9,118 bases of DNA from Comamonas sp. (GTDB lineage Bacteria; Pseudomonadota; Gammaproteobacteria; Burkholderiales; Burkholderiaceae_C): positions 1 to 9,118 of the forward strand of contig JAHAYB010000389.1 of the NCBI GenBank assembly GCA_018384835.1. The letters are read 5' to 3'. Every line of letters begins with the position of its first letter. The first letter of the stretch is position 1. The notes under the pieces were generated by a model. The model searched no databases. It saw only the letters and a program-made list of their open reading frames with translations, and was not told the DNA's origin. This document shows positions 1 through 5,948 of this stretch, piece by piece. The position numbers were made by a program, and so were the translations under genes.

Positions 1-101
1 TTACTGCATTTGTGGGTGTCAACCTGCTGCAAAGCGGCCTGAGCAAATGGTGCATGTTAGAAACCATTTTGCGCAAACTGGGCGCAAAACAAGGCAATTA
101 A
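1..101 (+). CDS. DUF2892 family membrane protein, C-terminal end (partial)
   Basis: Open from the left edge; the first full codon is at 3 and TAA is at 99-101. The 32 visible residues contain FVGVNLLQSGLSKWC followed by ETILRKLGAK. This matches the end of DUF2892 (YgaP-type) small membrane proteins, where a second transmembrane segment runs into a pattern like 'NLLQSxFTGFCP..ILKKLG'. The usual FCP is WCM here, but the cysteine is kept. The family is a two-helix inner-membrane domain, often fused to or encoded beside rhodaneses; its exact function is not settled. The rhodanese gene starts 63 bases downstream and a second DUF2892 gene follows it, so the three are likely one transcript. The N-terminal part, including any fused domain, lies outside the window, so a larger rhodanese-DUF2892 fusion cannot be excluded. 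The family call is recognition by eye. Confidence 0.7.
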   Translation, partial: TAFVGVNLLQSGLSKWCMLETILRKLGAKQGN

Positions 102-164
102 ACATTCCACCCCCTCCTTATTCACCCCTGTTATTGCCCCCTATTTTTGACACAAAGGAAAGCC

Positions 165-545
165 ATGAAAACCGCCCTGGAACTGGTCGCAGCGGCCAAA
201 CAGCAAATTACCGAAATCACGCTGGAGCAAGCCGACGCTGCCCTGGCGCAAGCGCAAGTCATCATCGACGTGCGCGAGCCTGATGAGTTTCGCCAAGGCC
301 ACTTGAGCGGGGCGGTGAACATGCCCCGTGGCCTGCTGGAGTTTCAACTCAGCAGCAACCCCGCCTGCCAGCAGGCAGATATGAATGTGGTGCTGTACTG
401 CAAAACCAGTGGCCGCGCCGCCTTGGCGGCACTGGCCATGCAGAGCATGGGCTATACCAATGTGCGCTCCATCATCGGTGGCTACGACGCTTGGGTTGCC
501 GCTGGCAAGCCCGTGGTCAAACCCACAATGCCGCAATTTGGTTAA
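165..545 (+). CDS. Single-domain rhodanese-like sulfurtransferase
   Basis: A 126-residue protein covering one rhodanese domain. Landmarks are IIDVREPDEF (residues 33-42), GHLSGAVNMPRG (46-56) and the active-site loop YCKTSGRAA (78-86) with catalytic Cys79, then GGYDAWVAAGKPV (105-117). The loop pattern CxxxGR fits the sulfur-transferring rhodaneses rather than the Cdc25-like phosphatase type, so the protein probably carries a persulfide on Cys79. No signal peptide is visible, so it should be cytoplasmic, perhaps peripheral to the membrane through its DUF2892 neighbours. The ATG at 165 is chosen because AAAGGAA (154-160) sits just upstream; the in-frame TTG at 147 has no such site. The gene lies between two DUF2892 genes. 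The physiological sulfur donor and acceptor cannot be read from the sequence. Confidence 0.9.
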   Translation: MKTALELVAAAKQQITEITLEQADAALAQAQVIIDVREPDEFRQGHLSGAVNMPRGLLEFQLSSNPACQQADMNVVLYCKTSGRAALAALAMQSMGYTNVRSIIGGYDAWVAAGKPVVKPTMPQFG

Positions 546-589
546 ACGCTGATGCGGCCAATCCCTTTTTTTAGCAAAGGACAGTAACC

Positions 590-793
590 ATGAAATTCAA
601 CGTTGGCGGCATTGACCGCATCTTGCGTATTTTGGTAGGCGTGGTGTTGATTGCCCTGGCCGCTACCGGCACTGTGGGCTGGTGGGGCTACTTGGGTGTC
701 ATCCCCCTCTTGACCGGGGTGTTTCGCTTTTGCCCGGCCTACCCCCTGCTGGGCATGAGCACTTGCCCGATTCAACCACCCAAGGATGAGTAG
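590..793 (+). CDS. DUF2892 (YgaP-type) small membrane protein
   Basis: A complete 67-residue protein that opens with MKFNVGGIDRILRILVG, the hallmark start of the DUF2892 family. It has two hydrophobic segments (about residues 10-27 and 30-47), then FRFCP (46-49) and STCP (57-60), giving two cysteines (Cys48 and Cys59) at the C-terminal membrane boundary. In E. coli YgaP a comparable membrane domain is fused to a rhodanese; here the rhodanese is encoded 44 bases upstream as a separate protein. AAAGGA at 576-581 is well placed before the ATG. The likely role is a membrane partner or anchor in sulfane-sulfur handling; this is inferred from context, not shown. A strong hairpin follows the stop codon, so this is probably the last gene of its unit. 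Confidence 0.88.
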   Translation: MKFNVGGIDRILRILVGVVLIALAATGTVGWWGYLGVIPLLTGVFRFCPAYPLLGMSTCPIQPPKDE

Positions 794-821
794 TAATATA
801 GCGAAAACAAACCTCGGTTAG

Positions 822-856
822 AAACCTTCCCCTTCGGGGGGAGGTTTAGACCTTTT
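822..856 (+). terminator. Rho-independent terminator after the DUF2892 gene
   Basis: AAACCTTCCCC (822-832) pairs with GGGGGAGGTTT (837-847) around a TTCG loop. This makes an 11-bp stem with a single T-G wobble, closed by the very stable C(UUCG)G tetraloop. The following T run is modest (TTTT at 853-856, six bases after the stem), so termination may be less than complete. It lies between the sulfur cluster and rlmB, 29 bases after the DUF2892 stop codon. Confidence 0.75.
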
Positions 857-883
857 CGCTCGATTACGGGCATAGATTGAAAC

Positions 884-1669
884 ATGTCCTCCCCCAAAGT
901 ACTTTTTGGTTTTCACGCCGTCAGTGTGCGCCTGAAAACTGCGCCTCAATCAGTGATTGAGGTGTATTTCGAGGCCAGCCGCCGCGATGCCCGTATGCGC
1001 CAGTTTTTAGAGCGTGCCCGCGAAGCCGGTGTGCGCCTGATTGAGGCCGACTCCATGCGCCTTGCCAAGCTGGCAGGCAGCCACGGCCACCAGGGCGTGG
1101 CTGCGCGGGTAGAGCCGCTGGCGCAAAAGCACTCGCTGGATGACCTACTCGACGAGCTGCAAGCCCAGACCCAAAGCCAAGGCAAAAACCAAGCCCAAAT
1201 CCAGCCCCTGCTGCTGGTGCTGGACGGCGTAACTGACCCCCACAACCTGGGCGCTTGCCTGCGCGTGGCCGATGGCGCAGGCGTACACGCCGTGATTGCC
1301 CCCAAAGACCACGCTGCTGGTATCAACGCCACCGTGGCCAAGGTAGCCAGTGGGGCAAGTGAAACCGTGCCCTACTTTATGGTGACCAATCTGGCACGCA
1401 CCCTGCGCGAACTGCAAGCGCGCGGTATCTGGGTCATCGGAACCAGCGGCGCCGCACCCCAAAGCCTGTACCAGATGGACTTTACCGGCCCCATTGCCCT
1501 GGTGCTGGGCGCTGAGGGCGATGGTATGCGCCAGCTCACCCGCAAAACCTGCGATGCGCTGATGCACATCCCCATGCAAGGCGCGGTAGAGAGCCTGAAC
1601 GTCTCCGTAGCCAGCGCCGTTTGCCTGTACGAGGCGGTGCGCCAGCGCTTAGGCAGCTTCAATAAGTAA
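884..1669 (+). CDS. rlmB: 23S rRNA (guanosine-2'-O-)-methyltransferase RlmB
   Basis: A 261-residue SPOUT (TrmH/SpoU) methyltransferase. RlmB uses S-adenosylmethionine to methylate the 2'-O of G2251 (E. coli numbering) in the peptidyl-transferase P loop of 23S rRNA. The N-terminal substrate-binding domain (about 1-80) opens with VLFGFHAV and contains [12 protein letters not shown] (65-76), typical of RlmB. The catalytic knot domain shows all three SPOUT motifs: [21 protein letters not shown] (113-133, with Asn121 and Arg127), [10 protein letters not shown] (206-215, Glu211) and [15 protein letters not shown] (236-250). A glutamine-rich stretch at residues 92-107 links the two domains. The start at 884 fits the family N-terminus, but there is no clear ribosome-binding site. 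glnD begins 27 bases after the stop codon, with no terminator between, so co-transcription is likely. Confidence 0.95.
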   Translation: MSSPKVLFGFHAVSVRLKTAPQSVIEVYFEASRRDARMRQFLERAREAGVRLIEADSMRLAKLAGSHGHQGVAARVEPLAQKHSLDDLLDELQAQTQSQGKNQAQIQPLLLVLDGVTDPHNLGACLRVADGAGVHAVIAPKDHAAGINATVAKVASGASETVPYFMVTNLARTLRELQARGIWVIGTSGAAPQSLYQMDFTGPIALVLGAEGDGMRQLTRKTCDALMHIPMQGAVESLNVSVASAVCLYEAVRQRLGSFNK

Positions 1670-1696
1670 CGGGGTTTTTGCGCACCTCGGTAAAAA

Positions 1697-4309
1697 ATGA
1701 TGGCAAGCCAAGCACTGTGGGGGCAGCAATGGCTATCGAGCACCAGCACCAGCGCCCGACTGCTACGCCAGTGGCTTTTGAGGCGCACTGTGCTGGTCGA
1801 TGAGCAGTTGATTGCGCTGCGTCGCCAAAGCCATTTGCCCCAAAGCGTGGGCTTGATTGCCATTGGCGGCTACGGGCGCAGCCAGCTCTACCCGCATTCG
1901 GATGTGGATGTGCTGCTGCTCATGCCCGAGGCGCAAAACGAGCAAGCCGCGCAAGAGGAGGAGACGCAAGAGGCCGTCTCGCAGTTCGTGAGCAGTTGCT
2001 GGGATGCGGGGCTAGAAATCAGCCATCGCGTCTGCACACTGGTGCAGTGCTTGGCCTTGGCGCGTGAAGACACCAGCAGCTTGACGGCGCTGTTAGATGC
2101 GCGGCTCATCATGGGTGGCTCAGAGATATTTGCGGCCATGCGCCAAGCGCTGGCGCAGTTGCTAGGCTCTAACGCGCAGGTGCTGCACTTCTTTCAGGCC
2201 AAGCAGCGCGAGTTGCGCCAGCGCCATCAGCGTTTTGATAACACGCCCTACGCCCTTGAACCCAATTGCAAAGAATCGCCCGGAGGTCTGCGCGATTTGC
2301 ACACCATTTTGTGGGTGGCTCAGGCGGCGGGGCTGGGGCAAAGCTGGTCGGCACTGGCGCGTAGTGGCATCCTCACCAATCTGGAGGCGCAGCAGCTAGA
2401 GCGCAACGAGGCCGTGCTGGGGCATATCCGCGCGCGTTTGCACCTAATTGCTGGGCGGCGCGAGGAGCGCCTGCTGTTTGACCTGCAAACCGCCGTGGCG
2501 CAAAGCCTGGGGCTGAAATCTTACACCCCACGCGGACAAAGCCATCCGATACGCGCCAGCGAGCAACTGATGCGCCGCTACTACTGGGCAGCCAAGGCGG
2601 TGATGCAGCTTCAGCACATCGTTCTTTTGAACATTCAGGAACGCCTGCACCCCTGCCAAGCCGCGCCCGAGCCTATCAACGAGTGGTTTGCCGATAAGGA
2701 GGGGCTGCTAGAACTGCGCTCACCCACGCTCTACCAAACGCAGCCCGAAGCCATCTTGCCGACCTTTTTATGCCTGCAAACTACGCCGGGCTTGCGCGGT
2801 TTGTCGGCGGGGACGCTGCGGGCGCTCTACCACGCACGCGAGCAGATGAACGCGCAGTGGCGGCGCTTACCGGCTAATCGGCGGTGTTTTATCGACATCT
2901 TGCAGCAGCCTTGGGGTGTGGCGCAGGTGCTGCGCTTGATGAATGAAACCTCGGTGCTAGGGCGCTATCTGTGGTCGTTTCGCCGCATCGTGGGCAAGAT
3001 GCAGCATGACCTGTTTCATGCCTACACGGTCGATCAGCACACGCTGATGGTGGTGCGTAACATGCGCCGTTTTTTTCGCCCCGAGTTCGCCCATGAATAC
3101 CCCCTGTGCGCTCGCTTGGCTGGCGGTTGGGCGCAGCCGTGGTTGCTGCATTTGGCGGCGCTGTTTCACGATATTGGCAAAGGACGCGGGGGCGAGCACA
3201 GCGCTATCGGCGCGATTGAGGTGCGTCGCTTTGCCCGTCAGCATTCGATGCGAACAGAAGATGCCGAGCTAGTCGAATTTCTCGTGCGCGAGCACCTGCT
3301 CATGAGCCACGTTGCACAAAAGCAGGACACCAACGACCCCGCAGTGGTCAGCGCCTTTACTCAGAAGGTAGGCAGCCGCGAGCGCTTGGTGGGTTTGTAT
3401 CTTCTGACGGTGGCCGACATTCGCGGAACCAGCCCCAAGCTGTGGACGGCGTGGAAGGACAAGCTCTTACAAGACCTCTACCACGCAGCGCTGCAACAGC
3501 TTCAAAAACGAGCGCTGCAACAGCCCACTCAGGAGCAGGAGGTTCTGCACACCCGCCAAGCCCAAGTGTGGGCGCAGCTTGCCCCCGATACCGCCCCCGA
3601 GGTGGGCCAGTCCTACCAGCGCTTTTGGCAGTCTTTGGGCACGGCCTATTGGTATCGCCATGAAGCCTGCGATATTGCTTGGCACGCGCAAGTGCTGCAC
3701 GCCCATCTGCACAGCCCCAAGATGCTGGTGCGCTGCCGTCCTTCGCAAGTGGGGCAGGGCTTGCAGGTGCTGGTGTATGGGCGCGACCAGCGGGATTTAT
3801 TTGCCCGTATCTGCGCTTACTTTGACCGTGCGGGGTTGTCGGTGATTCATGCGCGGATTCACACCACTGAGCAGGGTTGGGCGCTGGATAGCTTTCAAAT
3901 CATTTGCGATGAAGCGCATAACGCAGAGCATCCGCATCAGCGCCTTTGCACTTGGCAGAAGCGCATTAGCCGTGAATTGCCCGAAGCCTTAGAACAAGCA
4001 CTACCGCCAGTGGTGCGTCGTCAAAGTTCGCGGCGTGCGCGTAGTTTTCCGATAGCGCCCAGCGTGCGCTTGCAGCCGGACGACAAAGGTCAGCGCTGGC
4101 TACTGGAAATCAGCGCCAGTGACCGCGCCGGATTGCTCTACAGCGTGGCCTGCGTTCTGGCGCGTTTTGGCTTGGATGTGCAATTAGCGAAAGTCATGAC
4201 CTTGGGCGAACGCGCTGAGGACAGCTTCCTTCTGCACGCCCCGCAGCTGCAAGACAGCAGCCAACAGGCGGCGCTAGAGCGGGCGTTGGTGCAAGTGCTA
4301 GGTGGGTAA
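1697..4309 (+). CDS. glnD: Bifunctional uridylyltransferase/uridylyl-removing enzyme GlnD
   Basis: An 870-residue protein, close to the usual 860-890. GlnD senses glutamine: it uridylylates PII proteins (GlnB/GlnK) when nitrogen is short and removes the groups when glutamine is plentiful. The nucleotidyltransferase domain shows IGGYGRSQLYPHSDVDVLLL (56-75) with metal-binding Asp69 and Asp71, and ESPGGLRDLH (193-202). The HD hydrolase domain shows VDQHTL (445-450) and LFHDIGKGRGGEHS (489-502), so the removing activity looks intact. Two C-terminal ACT domains follow: about 690-765, and 801-868 with ISASDRAGLLYSV and TLGERAEDSF. Two consecutive ATG codons (1697, 1700) could both start it, and neither has a good ribosome-binding site; the gene probably depends on read-through from rlmB. 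No PII gene is in the window. Confidence 0.97.
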   Translation: MMASQALWGQQWLSSTSTSARLLRQWLLRRTVLVDEQLIALRRQSHLPQSVGLIAIGGYGRSQLYPHSDVDVLLLMPEAQNEQAAQEEETQEAVSQFVSSCWDAGLEISHRVCTLVQCLALAREDTSSLTALLDARLIMGGSEIFAAMRQALAQLLGSNAQVLHFFQAKQRELRQRHQRFDNTPYALEPNCKESPGGLRDLHTILWVAQAAGLGQSWSALARSGILTNLEAQQLERNEAVLGHIRARLHLIAGRREERLLFDLQTAVAQSLGLKSYTPRGQSHPIRASEQLMRRYYWAAKAVMQLQHIVLLNIQERLHPCQAAPEPINEWFADKEGLLELRSPTLYQTQPEAILPTFLCLQTTPGLRGLSAGTLRALYHAREQMNAQWRRLPANRRCFIDILQQPWGVAQVLRLMNETSVLGRYLWSFRRIVGKMQHDLFHAYTVDQHTLMVVRNMRRFFRPEFAHEYPLCARLAGGWAQPWLLHLAALFHDIGKGRGGEHSAIGAIEVRRFARQHSMRTEDAELVEFLVREHLLMSHVAQKQDTNDPAVVSAFTQKVGSRERLVGLYLLTVADIRGTSPKLWTAWKDKLLQDLYHAALQQLQKRALQQPTQEQEVLHTRQAQVWAQLAPDTAPEVGQSYQRFWQSLGTAYWYRHEACDIAWHAQVLHAHLHSPKMLVRCRPSQVGQGLQVLVYGRDQRDLFARICAYFDRAGLSVIHARIHTTEQGWALDSFQIICDEAHNAEHPHQRLCTWQKRISRELPEALEQALPPVVRRQSSRRARSFPIAPSVRLQPDDKGQRWLLEISASDRAGLLYSVACVLARFGLDVQLAKVMTLGERAEDSFLLHAPQLQDSSQQAALERALVQVLGG

Positions 4310-4350
4310 GCAATAGGGCTTGAAACAGGTCTATCTACCGCCCCTAGGGT

Positions 4351-4379
4351 TTGGCCTAGTCTTGTATAAGAGTTAGAAT
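4351..4379 (+). promoter_or_regulatory. Candidate sigma-70 promoter for the DUF3579 gene
   Basis: TTGGCC (4351-4356) and TAGAAT (4374-4379) are separated by exactly 17 bases, within the 117-base gap after glnD. Transcription would start near 4386, about 40 bases before the ATG at 4427. TAGAAT matches five of six -10 consensus bases and TTGGCC three to four of six. The -35 element overlaps an inverted repeat (CTAGG 4344-4348 with CCTAG 4355-4359) and abuts the palindrome CCCTAGGG (4342-4349), so a regulator could act here. Read by eye only. Confidence 0.45.
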
Positions 4380-4426
4380 CGCGGGTTGCTCTTTATTTCT
4401 ACTTTTCCTTTTTGATGGTGGTGCCT

Positions 4427-4741
4427 ATGGACGATTTTGCGAACTCTAAAGAACTCTTTATCCAAGGCATTACTTCAGAGGGGCAGGTCTTTCGCCCCAG
4501 CGACTGGGCAGAGCGCTTGGCCGGTGTGATGAGCCGCTTTCGCCCTGGGGGTAGCGCTTTGCCGGGGGCACATTTGGGCTACTCGCCATGGTGTGTGCCA
4601 ACTACGCTGGGTGGTATCAAATGCGTGGTGGTGCGCTCTGAGCTGCGCGAGCAAGAGCCGATGGCTTGGGATTTTGTCGTCAACTTTGGCCGCGATAATG
4701 ACCTGCAAATGGTTGAAGCTTGCCTGCTGCCTGACGCGTAA
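4427..4741 (+). CDS. DUF3579 family protein of unknown function
   Basis: A 104-residue protein recognised as DUF3579 from ELFIQGITSEGQVFRPSDWAERL (residues 9-31), followed by FRPGG (38-42), YSPWCVP (52-58) and the closing DFVVNFGRDNDLQMVEACLLPD (82-103). To my knowledge the family is uncharacterised, small and soluble, and found mostly in betaproteobacteria. No membrane segment, signal peptide or enzyme motif is visible. I prefer the ATG at 4427 because GGTGGT lies just upstream and the family N-terminus is short. An ATG at 4415 and a TTG at 4412 are in frame, but they have only a pyrimidine run before them. With its own candidate promoter and a strong terminator, it appears to be a single-gene unit. 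No function is proposed. Confidence 0.88.
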   Translation: MDDFANSKELFIQGITSEGQVFRPSDWAERLAGVMSRFRPGGSALPGAHLGYSPWCVPTTLGGIKCVVVRSELREQEPMAWDFVVNFGRDNDLQMVEACLLPDA

Positions 4742-4803
4742 CGCTTAACGCTGAGTGCTAAATGCTCAATTCGGTGAGCCTACGTGGCGCACTGGCTTGC
4801 ACG

Positions 4804-4826
4804 AACCGCCATAGGGCGGTTTTTTT
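4804..4826 (+). terminator. Rho-independent terminator after the DUF3579 gene
   Basis: AACCGCC (4804-4810) pairs perfectly with GGCGGTT (4815-4821) around a four-base ATAG loop, and the stem leads straight into a run of seven T (4820-4826). This is a textbook intrinsic terminator, 63 bases after the DUF3579 stop codon. The ribosome-binding site of the next gene begins only 22 bases after the T run. Confidence 0.92.
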
Positions 4827-4847
4827 AATCCTTCGTTTTTTTGCTGC

Positions 4848-4853
4848 AAGGAG
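4848..4853 (+). promoter_or_regulatory. Ribosome-binding site that sets the exporter start
   Basis: AAGGAG is a near-perfect Shine-Dalgarno sequence, five bases before the ATG at 4859. It rules against the in-frame TTG at 4841, which lies upstream of it. Confidence 0.85.
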
Positions 4854-4858
4854 TTGCC

Positions 4859-5842
4859 ATGTTTCAACGCAAAGCCCTCGATGGGCAGGCCAGCGCCATC
4901 GTGCTGCTACTGTGCCTGGTATGGGGCGGCCAGCAGGTGTTGATTAAAGCGGTAGCCGCTGAGATTGCGCCGCTGCTGCAAATTGTGATTCGCTCAGGCG
5001 TAGCGGCTGTTTTGGTGGGGGCGTTGGGGCTGTGGGTGCTGCGCCAGCCTTGGCGCTCTGATGTGAATTGGCGGGCAAAGTGGCTGGTAGGCGCTTTGTT
5101 TGCCCTGGAGTTTTGGGCGGTGGCCGAGGGGCTGCGCTGGACCAGTGCGTCGCACATGGTGGTGTTTCTCTACACCGCGCCCTTGTTTGCCGCTATGGGG
5201 CTGCATTGGCGCTTGCCCCAAGAGCGTTTGAGCCTTGTGCAGTGGCTGGGCATTGTGCTGGCCTTTGCGGGGATTGTGTGGAGCTTTTTAGGCGCTAGCC
5301 TGTTTGGTGGGGCTAGCGGGGTTGGTGAGTCTGGCGGGGCTGGTGAGTCTGGCGGGGCTGGTTCGGCACTGCCCGCCAACTGGCTACTGGGCGATGCCCT
5401 GGGCTTGTTCGCTGGTGCGGCCTGGGGTTTGACCACGGTCGTTGTGCGCACCAGCGACTTGAGCGAAGCGCCACCCACGCAAACCCTGTTCTACCAACTG
5501 CTAGGCGGCTGTGTGCTGCTACTGCCCGTGGCGCTGGCGACAGGGCAAACCTATATGACCCCCTCGCCAGCGGTGTGGGGCAGCTTGGCATTTCAAGCGA
5601 TTGTGGTGTGCTTTATCAGCTATCTGACGTGGTTTTGGCTATTGCGCCGCTATTTGGCCGCGCCGCTGGGGGTGCTGTCTTTGATGACCCCCTTGCTTGG
5701 CGTTGCGCTGGGGGTGTGGCTGCTCGATGAGCCTTTGCTGCCCGAGTTCGTCACCGGCGCAGCCTTGGTGCTCCTGGGGCTGCTGGTGATGAATGCCCGC
5801 GCTTGGTGGCCTTTGCGCCGCATCGGTAAAACGCCAGGCTAG
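4859..5842 (+). CDS. DMT superfamily transporter (EamA domains)
   Basis: A 327-residue, strongly hydrophobic protein of about ten transmembrane segments in two EamA repeats (about residues 12-142 and 177-312), placing it in the inner membrane. The first segment carries the typical LVWGGQQVLIK (20-30). The second half starts with the matching LGLFAGAAWGLTTVVVR (181-197) and ends with the family pattern PLLGVALGVWLLDEPL (278-293). Members export amino acids, metabolites or drugs; the substrate cannot be told from sequence. Residues 149-170, between the two halves, are a Gly/Ser/Ala/Glu-rich stretch (GESGGA twice) encoded by an 18-bp tandem repeat. The gene has a strong ribosome-binding site, but a strong terminator ends just 32 bases before the ATG, so its promoter is unclear. 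Confidence 0.92.
   Translation: MFQRKALDGQASAIVLLLCLVWGGQQVLIKAVAAEIAPLLQIVIRSGVAAVLVGALGLWVLRQPWRSDVNWRAKWLVGALFALEFWAVAEGLRWTSASHMVVFLYTAPLFAAMGLHWRLPQERLSLVQWLGIVLAFAGIVWSFLGASLFGGASGVGESGGAGESGGAGSALPANWLLGDALGLFAGAAWGLTTVVVRTSDLSEAPPTQTLFYQLLGGCVLLLPVALATGQTYMTPSPAVWGSLAFQAIVVCFISYLTWFWLLRRYLAAPLGVLSLMTPLLGVALGVWLLDEPLLPEFVTGAALVLLGLLVMNARAWWPLRRIGKTPG
5323..5358 (+). repeat. Two-copy 18-bp in-frame tandem repeat in the exporter gene
   Basis: TGGTGAGTCTGGCGGGGC occurs twice head to tail (5323-5340 and 5341-5358) with no mismatch. A broken third start (TGGTTCGGC) follows and a looser GGTGGGGCTAGCGGGG precedes it. Each unit adds GESGGA in frame, lengthening the linker between the two EamA domains. 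The perfect identity suggests a recent or length-variable duplication. Confidence 0.9.
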
Positions 5843-5948
5843 CCGGAGGCAGGGGCGCGTCAATACGTTCTAAGCCCCGCCGCCTGCCAGAGAGCGCAGA
5901 GCGTGGTAACTTCGCCCCCTTTAACGATTGACTACCCTTATTTCTCCC

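Noticed and set aside
147..152. Perfect -35 consensus TTGACA
   Set aside because: It is only 12 bases before the rhodanese ATG, and the position of a -10 box (about 170-175) falls inside the gene with no match.
3442..3845. Additional forward frames inside glnD
   Set aside because: They sit in other frames of the intact glnD gene, have no family resemblance and no ribosome-binding sites.
5843..5948. GC-rich inverted repeats (GGGGC with GCCCC, GGCAGG with CCTGCC) as a terminator after the exporter
   Set aside because: The arms are far apart and imperfect and there is no T run, so a terminator or riboswitch call is not justified.
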